Source: Mycobacterium sp. IS-1496 (GTDB taxonomy: Bacteria > Actinomycetota > Actinomycetes > Mycobacteriales > Mycobacteriaceae). From it: DNA of 64,000 bases. The stretch lies in assembly GCF_001499995.1 (NCBI RefSeq), contig NZ_LQIU01000034.1:62001-126000 (forward strand). The letters run 5' to 3'. Shown in pieces: positions 50,292 to 59,278 of the stretch. Position 1 is the first letter of the stretch. Each line of letters starts with the position of its first letter. Made by a program: the position numbers and the translations under genes. The notes under the pieces were generated by a model, which saw nothing but the letters and a program-made list of their open reading frames with translations, did no database searches and was not told where the DNA came from.

Positions 50292-51512
50292 ATGCCTGCA
50301 ACGGATCCGGTCCGGCCGCTCGCCGGGGTACGCATCGTCGAGATCTCCAGCTTCGTCGCCGTACCGCTGGCGGGGATGACGTTGACGCAGTTGGGCGCCG
50401 AGGTCATCCGGGTCGACCCGGTCGGAGGCGCCGCCGACTACCGGCGCTGGCCGCTCACCGACGCCGGCGACAGCATCTACTGGGCCGGTCTGAACAAGGG
50501 CAAGCGATCGGTCGCCGTGGACATGCGCAGTGCCCAGGGGCAGGATCTGGTGACCCGCCTGATCGTCGACGCAGGGGTGTTGATCACCAATGTCGCAGGG
50601 CGGGAGTGGCATTCGTACGACACGCTGTCCGCGCGCCGGGCGGACATCATCCATGTCGAGGTGTCGGGGCGCGCCGACGGCGGCACCGCGGTCGATTACA
50701 CCGTCAACGCCGCCACCGGATTTCCCTTGGTGACCGGGCCGCCCGAGCTGGCGACCCCGGTCAATCACGTGCTCCCGGCGTGGGATGTGTCCTGCGGTCT
50801 GTATGCCGCGCTCGCGGTGACGACCGCGCTGCGCCACCGCGACGGCACCGGCGCCGGTGCCCGCATCAGTATTCCGCTGGAGAACGTGGCGCTGGCCACC
50901 GCGGGCAATCTCGCGTTCCTCACCGAAGCGATGGTGACCGGGGAATCCCGTCCGCGCCTGGGGAATTCGCTTTACGGCACCTACGGCCAGAACTTCGTCA
51001 GCGGCGACGGCGCCGCGTTCATGGTGGTGGTGCTGACCAATCGGCACTTCCGTGACCTCACCGAGCTGACCGGAACCGCCAAGGCCGTCGCCGCACTGGG
51101 TGAGGCGCTCGGCGCCGACTTCACCGACGAAGGGGACCGCTACCGTCATCGCGACGCGCTGACCGGGCTGTTCACGGTCTGGTTCAGTGCGCACACCGCC
51201 GACGAGGTCGCGTCGGCGCTGTCCGGTACGTCGGTCCTGTGGGAGCGTTACCGCAGCTTCGCCGACGTGGCAGGCGACGCCCGCGTCACCGCCAACCCGC
51301 TGTTCACCGAACTCGACCAGCCTCGCGTCGGTCGTCACCTGGCGCCCGGTCTGCCGGTTTCGTTCGACGGCGCCTACCCGCCCGCGGTCGCCGCGCCCGC
51401 GCTGGGCGACGACACCGCTGCGGTCCTGTCCGAGTGGCTCGGCATCTCCGCCGATGAGGTCTCCCGCCTCGCCGAATCCGGTTCGGTCGCAACAGGATCG
51501 GGCGGCGCGTGA
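50292..51512 (+). CDS. CoA-transferase family III (CaiB/BaiF)
   Basis: 406 residues. PLAGVRIVEISSFVAVPLAGMTLTQLGAEVIRVDP is the family III opening; NKGKRSVAVDMRSAQG and PLENVALATAGNLAFL follow. It moves CoA between carboxylic acids or acts as a racemase-like enzyme. ATG 50292; its stop overlaps the thioesterase start (GTGA), so the two act on the same acyl-CoA pool. Confidence 0.93.
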   Translation: MPATDPVRPLAGVRIVEISSFVAVPLAGMTLTQLGAEVIRVDPVGGAADYRRWPLTDAGDSIYWAGLNKGKRSVAVDMRSAQGQDLVTRLIVDAGVLITNVAGREWHSYDTLSARRADIIHVEVSGRADGGTAVDYTVNAATGFPLVTGPPELATPVNHVLPAWDVSCGLYAALAVTTALRHRDGTGAGARISIPLENVALATAGNLAFLTEAMVTGESRPRLGNSLYGTYGQNFVSGDGAAFMVVVLTNRHFRDLTELTGTAKAVAALGEALGADFTDEGDRYRHRDALTGLFTVWFSAHTADEVASALSGTSVLWERYRSFADVAGDARVTANPLFTELDQPRVGRHLAPGLPVSFDGAYPPAVAAPALGDDTAAVLSEWLGISADEVSRLAESGSVATGSGGA

Positions 51513-52324
51513 GCCGCCTGCTCGAGCTCCTCGACGTGGCCGCGGGGGGGCGCGCCGACACCTGGGTGGGACCGCCGAGCGGACCGGCGGGCAAACGCGC
51601 CTACGGCGGCCAGTTCGCCGCGCAGAGCCTGGCCGCGGCCGCGCGCACCGTGGACTCCGACCGCCCGCCGACCGCGATGCACCTGCAGTTCCTGCGCGGT
51701 GGTGAGGCGGGCGACGCGGTCGGCTACGACGTCACCGCGGTGTACGACGGCCGCACCACGGCGTCCCGGCGGGTCGAATCGCGCCAGGCCGGCCGGCTGC
51801 TGACCACCGCGACCGTGTCGTTCGCGGTGCCGATGGCCGGTCCCGAACACGGCCACCGTCCGCTGACCACACCCGGCCCCGAGGATCTCGAGCCCACCGG
51901 ACCGCCCGGCCCGGCGCCGTCGGTGCCGCTCGACGAACTCGACATCCGCGTCGAGGACGACGGGTCCGGCGAGGGTTTCGTGCGCCGGTTCTGGTGGCGC
52001 GCCACGGTCGCCCTGCCCGACGATCCGCTCCTGCACACCTTGATCGCCGTCTACGTAACCGACCTGTACATGATCGACCCGGCCCTGCAGGTGCACGGAC
52101 ACTCGATGCGGGCCCGGACCCATCGCAGCGGCACCACCGATTCGTCGGTGTGGTTTCACCAACCGGTGCGCGCCGACGAATGGAACCTGCTCGAGTCCAG
52201 CTCGCCCGCCGCCGCCCGCGGCCGCGGGGTGATCACCGCGAGCCTGGTCCGCGCCGACGGTGTCATCGCCGCGACACTGGCGCAGGAGGGGCTCATCGCC
52301 GAGCGGGAACCGCGGCCGCACTGA
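51509..52324 (+). CDS. Acyl-CoA thioesterase, TesB type
   Basis: 271 residues, double hot-dog fold. GGRADTWVGPPSGPAGKRAYGGQFAAQSLAAAARTV and MHLQFLRGGEAGDAVGYDV belong to the first hot-dog; PALQVHGHSMRARTHRSGTTDSSVWFHQPVRADEWNLLES to the second, with the catalytic Asp/Ser-Thr/Gln set. GTG start. Its 3' end overlaps the converging acyltransferase fusion by 32 nt. Confidence 0.93.
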   Translation: MSRLLELLDVAAGGRADTWVGPPSGPAGKRAYGGQFAAQSLAAAARTVDSDRPPTAMHLQFLRGGEAGDAVGYDVTAVYDGRTTASRRVESRQAGRLLTTATVSFAVPMAGPEHGHRPLTTPGPEDLEPTGPPGPAPSVPLDELDIRVEDDGSGEGFVRRFWWRATVALPDDPLLHTLIAVYVTDLYMIDPALQVHGHSMRARTHRSGTTDSSVWFHQPVRADEWNLLESSSPAAARGRGVITASLVRADGVIAATLAQEGLIAEREPRPH

Positions 52325-54782
52325 CGCTCGGCCTGCGGTCGCGCAACCGCCGGCGGAGCAGCGTCAGCGCCCGGGTGAGCAGCACCCCCACCGCGATCGA
52401 CGCGGCGACGCCCAGTGCGGGGCGGCCCTCGAACAGGGCGTACACCTGGAAGTGCGTGAGATAGGTGTACAGCGACGCCTCGCCGACGACGCCCGCGACC
52501 ACGGTCAGCCCCGGCGGGCAGCGCAGAGCCGGCAACCAGATCAGCAGTACGAAGCCCGCGAGCACCAGCATCTCGCGGTCGGTGTTCTCGAAGTACCCGT
52601 ACAACCCGACCACCAGGGCCGCCGTGACCGCGATCCGCTGCCACGGTGTGCGGGCCTTCGCGGCGGCCCAACCGGCGGCGAAGAACCAGAACGTCAGCAT
52701 CGTGAACCAGGCCTCGCGCCCGAGATCCAGCCCGAGGACGTCGTAGCGCAGCGCCAGCCCGACGGCCAGGAAGCCCACGGAGAACGCGAACGGCCGGCGC
52801 CGCTCGGCCCGGTCCGCGGCGGGCAGCGCGATCAACGCCGCCAGCGCGACAAGGGTCCACACCATGACCTCGACGAACCACAGCCGCCCGGCGGTCATGC
52901 TGTCGTGCGGGCCGAGGAATTTGTTGGCCAGCAACAGGTTCGACAGGTGGTAATCGTCGGTGACCAGCAGCGCGATCACCACCCAAACCACCGACGGGAC
53001 CGCGATCCAGGCGATCGTGGTGCGCAGGTGCCGCACCCGTTGCGCACGCGGGGCGGGCGTCAGGCAGAAGCGGCCGAAGTTGTACCCCGCGATCCCGAGC
53101 AGCACATGCGCCCCGCCCCACAGTTCGAACAGGGTGGCGTGCGACCCGACGATCAGCACGATCGCGACGGCGCGCAACGCGACGCTGGTCTCCAGCGTCG
53201 CGGTCCAGCGTCGGCGTCTCGGCGTGGCCTGAGACTGCAGTTCGCGCAGGGGGGTCCGCTGCCAGTCGCCGGGCAGCCGGCCCAGCGCCCGTTCCAGCCG
53301 CACGGACATGGCCACGTAGGTCAGCGAATTGCCGCCCAGGTCGACGAAGCTGGCATCCGGGTCGATGTCGTCCCTGTCGAGGTGCAGCACCTCGGCGAAC
53401 ACGGCCGTCAGATCCGCGGTCGGCGGCGTGTCGTCGATCGGGGCCGCCAGCGCCCGGACCGCGGGGTAGTCCGGTTTGCCGGTCGGCAGCACGGGCAGCT
53501 CGGCGACGGCGACGACGCTGACCGCGCTCGACGGAACCCCGGCGGCCTCGGCGGCCAGTCGCGCCACCTCCGCCGGGCGGTGGGGTGCGGCCGCGGCGAC
53601 GACGAGGCGGTCGTCGAGGTCGGTGCACAGGGCCGCCACGCCGCGGTCGCGCAACGCCGTCTCGAGCCGCTGGAGATCGATGCGGAGGCCGTACATCTTG
53701 ACGAACCGGCTGCTGCGGCCGATCACCTCGTAGAGGCCGTCCGGGCGGCGGCGGGCGATGTCGCCGGTGTGCAGCGCCTCGACCTCGTCGCCGCGCGAGA
53801 GGTCGGCCGACCCGTGCGCGTAGCCCATCATGACGTTGTCGCCGCGGTAGACGAGTTCGCCCGCGGCGTCGGCGGCCGGCCAGCCGTCGAGTGGTTCGAT
53901 CGTGAACGAGCCGCCCGGGATCGGCACACCGATGCAGCCGGGATGCGTGGCGGCGAGGTCGGGCGGGAGATAGGCCATCCGGGCGGTGGCCTCGGTGGCG
54001 CCGTACATCACGACCAGCCGCCAGCCGAGCGCCGTGCCGAGTTCTGCGTAGCGCAGCACCCGTTCGGGGGCCAGCCGCCCGCCCGCCTGGGTGATGTAAC
54101 GCAGGTCCGGCAGGTCCATGGTGTCGAACCCGATGCTGTCGAGCAGGTCGAACGTGTAGGGGACACCGGCGAAGGTGGTGCCGCGGTGGCGGCGGAACAA
54201 CGCCCAGAACTCGTCGTCGACCACGGAGTGCTCGGTGAGGATGAGCGCGGCGCCGCGCAGCAGGTGGCTGTGGATCACCGACAGGCCGTAGCAGTACGAC
54301 ATCGGCAGTGTCGTTGCGGCGCGGTCGCTTTCGCGGATGTCGAGGTAGTCGGCGATGGCGCGGGCGTTGCTGAGCAGGTTGCGCCGCGACAGCCTGACCA
54401 GCTTCGGCGACCCGGTGCTGCCCGACGTGGACAGCAGCAGCGCGAGGTCGTCGTGCAGGCGGTGCACGCTGCCCGCGCGACGTGGATGCAGGCCGTCCGC
54501 GTCGACGACGACGTCGGGATCGTAGGAGGCCGTCAACTCGCCGTGGTCGCGGCCCGCCGGAACCGGCAACACCACATGGCCACCGGCCAGGGCCCCCAGG
54601 TAGTGCACCAGGGTCGGGAGGTCGTTGCGGGTCTCGAGCAGCACCAGGCGGCGGGTGTCCCCGAGTCGGGCGGCGACCTCGGACACCCGGTCGGCGAGGT
54701 CAGCGTAGGACAGCCGCCGGGAGTCGGTGAGCACCGCTGTCCGATCGCCTTGCGCGCGAAGGTGTTCGACGAGGCCGCTCAT
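52293..54782 (-). CDS. Adenylation-carrier-membrane acyltransferase fusion
   Basis: 829 residues in three parts. Residues 1-445 form an AMP-binding ligase: STSGSTGSPKL (118-128), VMYGATEATARMAYLP, TGDIARRRPDGLYEVIGR, catalytic K436 in LPTGKPDYPAV. Residues about 452-525 are a phosphopantetheine carrier domain with Ser486 in DLGGNSLTYVAM. From about 530 there are about 8-10 TM helices with ALRAVAIVLIVGSHATLF (H548), the acyltransferase-3 signature. It probably activates an acyl or amino acid, loads it on its own carrier and transfers it at the membrane. The ATG overlaps the ABC ATPase stop (ATGA), placing it in the iron-transport operon. Product unknown. Confidence 0.88.
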   Translation of the reverse strand: MSGLVEHLRAQGDRTAVLTDSRRLSYADLADRVSEVAARLGDTRRLVLLETRNDLPTLVHYLGALAGGHVVLPVPAGRDHGELTASYDPDVVVDADGLHPRRAGSVHRLHDDLALLLSTSGSTGSPKLVRLSRRNLLSNARAIADYLDIRESDRAATTLPMSYCYGLSVIHSHLLRGAALILTEHSVVDDEFWALFRRHRGTTFAGVPYTFDLLDSIGFDTMDLPDLRYITQAGGRLAPERVLRYAELGTALGWRLVVMYGATEATARMAYLPPDLAATHPGCIGVPIPGGSFTIEPLDGWPAADAAGELVYRGDNVMMGYAHGSADLSRGDEVEALHTGDIARRRPDGLYEVIGRSSRFVKMYGLRIDLQRLETALRDRGVAALCTDLDDRLVVAAAAPHRPAEVARLAAEAAGVPSSAVSVVAVAELPVLPTGKPDYPAVRALAAPIDDTPPTADLTAVFAEVLHLDRDDIDPDASFVDLGGNSLTYVAMSVRLERALGRLPGDWQRTPLRELQSQATPRRRRWTATLETSVALRAVAIVLIVGSHATLFELWGGAHVLLGIAGYNFGRFCLTPAPRAQRVRHLRTTIAWIAVPSVVWVVIALLVTDDYHLSNLLLANKFLGPHDSMTAGRLWFVEVMVWTLVALAALIALPAADRAERRRPFAFSVGFLAVGLALRYDVLGLDLGREAWFTMLTFWFFAAGWAAAKARTPWQRIAVTAALVVGLYGYFENTDREMLVLAGFVLLIWLPALRCPPGLTVVAGVVGEASLYTYLTHFQVYALFEGRPALGVAASIAVGVLLTRALTLLRRRLRDRRPSVSAAAVPARR

Positions 54783-55828
54783 GCCAGCACCGCTCCGTGG
54801 CCTACCACCTCGATGCGCACCTTGGCGTCGACGGGGGGTGGGGAGAGGCTGTGCTGGCGGACGACGATCGGCGCGGCGTCACCGGCCGGGTCGATCGTCA
54901 ACAACACGTCGTGGCCCAGGAATTCGATGCCGATGACCGTCCCGACACCGTCGAGCCGCCCGCTGTCGTCGACGACCGTCGCCACGAGCTGTTCGGGGCG
55001 CAGCACCAGGGTGGCCGGACCGTCGTCGGCCGCCACCGGGATGCGTCCGAGGGCACTGTCGGCCACGTTGCCCGAAACGGTGCACGGCAGGGTGATGCAG
55101 TCGCCGAGGAACTCGGCGGTGAACCGGTCCACCGGCTGGCGGTAGACCTGTTCCGGCGTGCCCACCTGGGTGAAGCGGCCGTCGCGCATGACGGCCACCT
55201 GATCGGCCACCGACAGCGCCTCCTCCTGGTCGTGGGTGACCAGCAGCGTGGTCACGCCGGCGCGGGTGAGGAGCCCCGCCACGGCTTTTCGGGTGGACGC
55301 GCGCAGTCCGGTGTCCAAGGCGCTGAACGGTTCGTCGAGCAGCATCAGGTCGGGTTCGCGGGCCAGCGCACGGGCCAGCGCGACGCGCTGCTGCTGACCA
55401 CCCGACAGTTGGTGCGGCCGGCGCGGGGCGAATGTGGCGTCGAGCGAGACGGTTTCGAGCAGTTCGGCCACCCGGGCGCGCACGGCGGCGCTCCGGGCAC
55501 TACCGGGCAGGCCGTAGGCGATGTTCTGGCCGACCGTCAGGTGGGGGAAGAGGGCACCGTCCTGGGCGACATATCCGACACTGCGGCGGTGTGGGGGCAC
55601 CGCGCTCGTCGCGCTCGCGACCTGGCGGCCGGCGATGGTGATGGTTCCGTCGTCGGAGGTCTCGAACCCGGCGATGAGGCGCAGCAGCGTGGTCTTACCG
55701 CAGCCGGAGGCCCCGACGATGGCGGTCAGGCTGCCCGGTGCCACGTCCAGGTCGATGTGATCGAGCACGGTGCTGCCGTGGAACGTCTTCGCGAGCGCGC
55801 GGACCTCGAGAAGGGCGGGGCCGGTCAC
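54779..55828 (-). CDS. fbpC: Iron(III)-type ABC transporter ATP-binding protein
   Basis: 349 residues from GTG 55828. Walker A GASGCGKTT (39-47), signature LSGGQQQRVALARAL, Walker B LMLLDEPFSALD, switch His in LLVTHDQEEAL, and a C-terminal TOBE-like regulatory domain (about 240-349). FbpC/PotA group. A longer frame to 57265 runs antisense-like through the permease and is rejected. Starts overlap on both sides (GTGA with permease, ATGA with the fusion protein). Confidence 0.92.
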   Translation of the reverse strand: MTGPALLEVRALAKTFHGSTVLDHIDLDVAPGSLTAIVGASGCGKTTLLRLIAGFETSDDGTITIAGRQVASATSAVPPHRRSVGYVAQDGALFPHLTVGQNIAYGLPGSARSAAVRARVAELLETVSLDATFAPRRPHQLSGGQQQRVALARALAREPDLMLLDEPFSALDTGLRASTRKAVAGLLTRAGVTTLLVTHDQEEALSVADQVAVMRDGRFTQVGTPEQVYRQPVDRFTAEFLGDCITLPCTVSGNVADSALGRIPVAADDGPATLVLRPEQLVATVVDDSGRLDGVGTVIGIEFLGHDVLLTIDPAGDAAPIVVRQHSLSPPPVDAKVRIEVVGHGAVLA

Positions 55829-57405
55829 TGGGCGGCCCCCTTCGTCGACTGTTTGAGCAGGATCATCGTCACCGGGACCGCCAACAGGACCAGCACCAGT
55901 GCGAACGGGGCGGCGGCCGCGTAGTCCAGTTCGCTGGCGTAGGACCAGAACCGCATCGACAGCGTACGGGTGCCGGTGGGGGCCAGCAGCAGCGTCGCGG
56001 TCAATTCCGTTGCGACAGCGACGAACACCATCGACGCGCCGGCCGCGGCGGCGGGTGCGGTGAGACGCAACGTGATGTGCAGGAACGTCACGGTAGGGGA
56101 GCGGCCCAGCGAGCGGGACGCCTCCTCCAGGCCGGTCGGTACCTGGGCGAGCCCGGCGCGCACGTTGACCAGGGCGCGTGGCATGAACAGCAGGACGTAG
56201 GCGAACACGATCAGCGCCACGCTCTGGTAGAGCGGGCGCACGACGTGGATGGTGACGGTGACGAGCGCCAGCGCGGTGACGATGCCGGGCAGCGAACTCG
56301 TCACGTAGTTGGCGCCTTCGACCGCGCGGGCGAGGAAACCGCTGGACCGCACCGCGACCCAGGCGACGGGGAACGCCAGCGCCGTCGTCAACGCGGCGGC
56401 GATCCCGGCCAGCGCGATGGTCTGGCCGAGTGCCTCGCCGATGTCGTCGAACGCCCACACCTCGGCGCCGCCGATGTAGAGCCAGCGCAGGATCGTCCAC
56501 ACCGGAACGCCGAGGGCCAACACGGCCAGCACGGCCAGCGTCACCTGGGCGCCGATCATGCTGCGGCCCAGGTGAACCGGCGTGGCGGCGCGTTGTGCCC
56601 CGGAGCCGATCCGCGCGTAACGCGCCTTTCCTCGAGCGGCGCCCTCGGCGAGGAGCAGCGTCAGGCACAACACCACCAGCACCCCGGCCAGCATGCTGCC
56701 CGCCGCCCCGTCGAACGTCACCTGGAACTGCTGGAAGATCGCGACGGTGAAGGTGTCGAAGCGCACCATCGCGAACGCGCCGAACTCCGCGAGCAGGTGC
56801 ACCGCGATCAGCAGCCCGCCGCCGAGGATGGCCAGTCGCAGTTGGGGCAGCACCACCCGGAAGAACACCCCGGCCGAATGGGACCCCAGCGCGCGCGCCG
56901 ACTCCTCGACGGCCGGATCGAGCCGGCGCAGCGTCGCCGCCGCGGGCAGATACATGAACGGGAAGTAGGACAGCGTGGTGACCAGGACACCGGCCCACAG
57001 TCCGTGCAGCGACGGGATGACGCCGACCCAGGCGTAGCTGTTGACGAACGCCGGCACCGCGAGCGGCGCGACGAACACCGGACGCCAGAACGCACGGCCG
57101 GGCAGGTCGGTGCGTTCCACCAGCCACGCCACCCCCACGCCGATCACCACGCACAGCGGAACGGTGACCGCGACCAGCGCGACGGTGTTGACCAGCAACT
57201 CGCCGACGCGTGGCCGGACCACCAGTTCGTAGGCCCGGCTCCACCCGATCGAGATCGCGCCCCACACCACGTAACCCAGAGGGATCAGCGTGGCGGCGAC
57301 CAGGATCGCGACCGTGCCGGAGACCAGTGGGCCGGGCCGGGCGGTCTTGTCGGACCGCGTGACCGGTGTCACGGGGGGCGGAACGGGCGGGGCGGCGGCG
57401 ACCAC
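55825..57405 (-). CDS. fbpB: Iron(III)-type ABC transporter permease (fused two-half)
   Basis: 526 residues with about 12 TM helices in two repeats, as in FbpB/SfuB permeases. Each half has an EAA-like cytoplasmic loop (SARALGSHSAGVFFRVVLPQLR; EASRSLGRSPTVTFLHITLR). GTG 57405 follows the binding-protein stop with no gap. It forms the channel for a metal, most likely ferric ion, delivered by the lipoprotein encoded upstream. Confidence 0.92.
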   Translation of the reverse strand: MVAAAPPVPPPVTPVTRSDKTARPGPLVSGTVAILVAATLIPLGYVVWGAISIGWSRAYELVVRPRVGELLVNTVALVAVTVPLCVVIGVGVAWLVERTDLPGRAFWRPVFVAPLAVPAFVNSYAWVGVIPSLHGLWAGVLVTTLSYFPFMYLPAAATLRRLDPAVEESARALGSHSAGVFFRVVLPQLRLAILGGGLLIAVHLLAEFGAFAMVRFDTFTVAIFQQFQVTFDGAAGSMLAGVLVVLCLTLLLAEGAARGKARYARIGSGAQRAATPVHLGRSMIGAQVTLAVLAVLALGVPVWTILRWLYIGGAEVWAFDDIGEALGQTIALAGIAAALTTALAFPVAWVAVRSSGFLARAVEGANYVTSSLPGIVTALALVTVTIHVVRPLYQSVALIVFAYVLLFMPRALVNVRAGLAQVPTGLEEASRSLGRSPTVTFLHITLRLTAPAAAAGASMVFVAVATELTATLLLAPTGTRTLSMRFWSYASELDYAAAAPFALVLVLLAVPVTMILLKQSTKGAAQ

Positions 57406-58443
57406 CTACAGCAAGCCAGCCTTCGTCATCAGATCGGTCACTTTCTGTGCGTCCAGCGTCGAGGGATCGACCGCAGGCGCCTGCAACGTGTCCAGCGGCG
57501 GCAGAGCGGGATTGGCCGGCACCCCGCTGGCGACCGGATACTCGAACGACGTGCCCTTCTCGAGCACCTCCTGGCCGGCCCGGCCGGTGATGAACGTGAT
57601 GAACTGCTGCGCCTGGTCCTTCTTGTCGCTCGACTCGAGCACACCGCCGCCGGAGAGGCTGACGAACGCGCCCGGATCCTGGTTCTTGAAGTAGTGCAGC
57701 GCGGTGTTGCCGCTGATCTCCTTGGTCTTGGACTGATCGCGGAACCAGTAGTAGTGGTAGATCACGCCGCCGTCGACCTCACCGGCGTCGACCGCCTTGA
57801 GCGTGGCGATGTTGTCGTTGTAGATGACCGCGTTGGCCTTCATCCCGGCCAGCCACTGCACCGTCGCGGGTTCACCCTCCAGCTGCAGCAGGGCGGCGAC
57901 GATGGCCTGGAAGTCGGCCTTCGCCGGCGGGGCGCCCCAGCGGCCCTTCCACTCGGGCCGCTGCAGGTCGAGCAGCGACTTCGGCAACTGATCGGCCTTG
58001 AGCCGGGACGGGTTGTAGACGAACACCGTGCTGCGCGCCGCGACCCCGGTCCACTTGCCGGTGGCGGGGCGGTACTGCGCGGGAACCTGTTGTGTCGTGG
58101 CGGCGTCGAGGTCGGCGAACAGCCCGGCGCGCTCGACGGCGGCCATGGCGGGCGAGTTCTCGGTCAGGAAGACGTCGGCGGGTGAGGCATCACCCTCGGC
58201 GACCAGTTGGTTGCCCAGTTCGGTGTCGCCGCCCTGACGGTAGGAGACCTTGATCCCGGTCTCCTCGGTGAAGGCGTCGATCCACTCCTTGGTCAGCGAC
58301 TCATGCTGCGCGTTGTAGATCAGCAGGTCGTCCGAGTCGTCCGAACTCGAGCAGGCGGCCAGACCCGTCACCACGGCGAGGACCGACACGACGGTGACGA
58401 TCGGGCGGGCGATCCGGCTCAAACGTGGTCGCATCCAGTGCAT
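57406..58443 (-). CDS. fbpA: Iron(III)-type ABC transporter substrate-binding lipoprotein
   Basis: 345 residues. Lipobox TGLAAC (signal peptide about 1-30). DLLIYNAQHESLTKEWIDAFTEETGIKVSYRQGGDTELGNQL, ADVFLTENSPAM and GVIYHYYWFRDQ (Tyr pair expected to bind iron) match the FbpA/FutA group. First gene of the operon. The upstream box at 58466 fits iron control. Confidence 0.92.
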   Translation of the reverse strand: MHWMRPRLSRIARPIVTVVSVLAVVTGLAACSSSDDSDDLLIYNAQHESLTKEWIDAFTEETGIKVSYRQGGDTELGNQLVAEGDASPADVFLTENSPAMAAVERAGLFADLDAATTQQVPAQYRPATGKWTGVAARSTVFVYNPSRLKADQLPKSLLDLQRPEWKGRWGAPPAKADFQAIVAALLQLEGEPATVQWLAGMKANAVIYNDNIATLKAVDAGEVDGGVIYHYYWFRDQSKTKEISGNTALHYFKNQDPGAFVSLSGGGVLESSDKKDQAQQFITFITGRAGQEVLEKGTSFEYPVASGVPANPALPPLDTLQAPAVDPSTLDAQKVTDLMTKAGLL

Positions 58444-58465
58444 CCTTTCCGCGCCACGGGCGCTG

Positions 58466-58484
58466 TGACCTGAGGCAGACCTAA
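58466..58484 (-). promoter_or_regulatory. IdeR-like iron box before the fbp operon
   Basis: Read on the minus strand: TTAGGTCTGCCTCAGGTCA. It matches 12 of 19 positions of the IdeR consensus TTAGGTTAGGCTAACCTAA, with the first half-site intact, 22 bp before the fbpA start. A weak but well-placed candidate. Confidence 0.45.
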
Positions 58485-58722
58485 GTGAAGATACCCTTCC
58501 CTACCTGCCGGCCGGGACCTTGTCGCTGACTGCACGCGCTGATCGCGATGCCCGCAATCCGGTGACCGGTAGCTGTCACGATGCGGTCACGATGTCGTGA
58601 TGACACTCTCTGGGTTCTTATGTCGCGCGCCGATGCCTTAACCCACACTCAGGAACTCGCCCCGGATTGAGGCCGACATCACTGCTGTACCTGTAACGCG
58701 TTTCGCATTCTGACCAGGCGTT

Positions 58723-58736
58723 TTTCGGGCCCGAAA
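58723..58736. promoter_or_regulatory. Perfect 14-bp palindrome upstream of the haemophore gene
   Basis: TTTCGGGCCCGAAA lies 82 bp before the haemophore start, in the 374-bp gap between the divergent fbpA and haemophore genes. The gap also holds the IdeR-like box; otherwise I see no gene in it. Operator role is speculative. Confidence 0.3.
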
Positions 58737-58817
58737 TGATCCCTTTTTGCGCGGGTACGTTGGCCTCTGGTCGCGGGGGAATGCGACCGTTCATCACACA
58801 GACGAGGAAGACAAGAC

Positions 58818-59216
58818 ATGACCATGTCATCGAAAACCGCGCGCCGCGGGATCGCCGGCGCGTTTGCCGCCTGCGCTCTGGGCGGTGTGGCCGCGGCGAC
58901 CATCGCGCTGCCGACGGCGGCGGCTCAGCCGGCCGCGTGCGATGCCAACGGCTTCGCCACCACGGCCGGCGGTGTGCTCAGCGCCGCCGGTGGCTACCTG
59001 GCCACCCATCAGGGCGCCAACGACGTCCTCACCCGGGCGGCATCACAGCCGGCCGGCGAGGGTGAGGCTTCGGTCCGGGCGTACTTCACCGCCCACCCGA
59101 ACGAGTTCGTGGACCTGCGCAACATCGCGCGGCCGCTGATCGATCAGCGCAATCAGTGCGGGGTGACGGTGCAGCCGGGCCAGCTCGCCACGCTGTTCGA
59201 CGCGCTCGCCGAGTAA
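58818..59216 (+). CDS. Haemophore-type haem-binding protein, secreted
   Basis: 132 residues. Signal peptide about 1-37 (Ala-rich, ending AAAQPA). The mature protein has Cys41 and Cys114 for one disulfide, and Y60-x3-H64 (YLATH) plus H93 (TAHPN), the same spacing type as the haem ligands Tyr59, His63 and His89 of M. tuberculosis Rv0203. Family: mycobacterial MHB haemophore. It would capture haem outside the membrane. Divergent from the fbp operon, which suits an iron locus. Confidence 0.85.
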   Translation: MTMSSKTARRGIAGAFAACALGGVAAATIALPTAAAQPAACDANGFATTAGGVLSAAGGYLATHQGANDVLTRAASQPAGEGEASVRAYFTAHPNEFVDLRNIARPLIDQRNQCGVTVQPGQLATLFDALAE

Positions 59217-59230
59217 TCCCGGCGACGACG

Positions 59231-59263
59231 AACCGCCGCCGCAGCGACGCTGTGGCGGCGGTT
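59231..59263. terminator. Strong bidirectional terminator hairpin
   Basis: AACCGCCGCC (59231-59240) and GGCGGCGGTT (59254-59263) form a 10-bp stem; the loop contains CAGCG/CGCTG, extending it further. TCTTCG follows. It sits between the converging haemophore and DUF1206 genes, 15 bp from each stop. Confidence 0.85.
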
Positions 59264-59278
59264 TCTTCGTCTCAGCGG

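Noticed and set aside
55829..57265. N-terminal extension of the ABC ATPase to 828 codons
   Set aside because: The extra part is an out-of-frame reading of the permease; the ATPase starts at GTG 55828 with the usual length.
52260..58185. Long plus-strand ORFs (961 and 815 codons) opposite the fbp/fusion operon
   Set aside because: Antisense shadows; Arg/Gln/His-rich with no domain, while the minus strand holds complete families with motifs.
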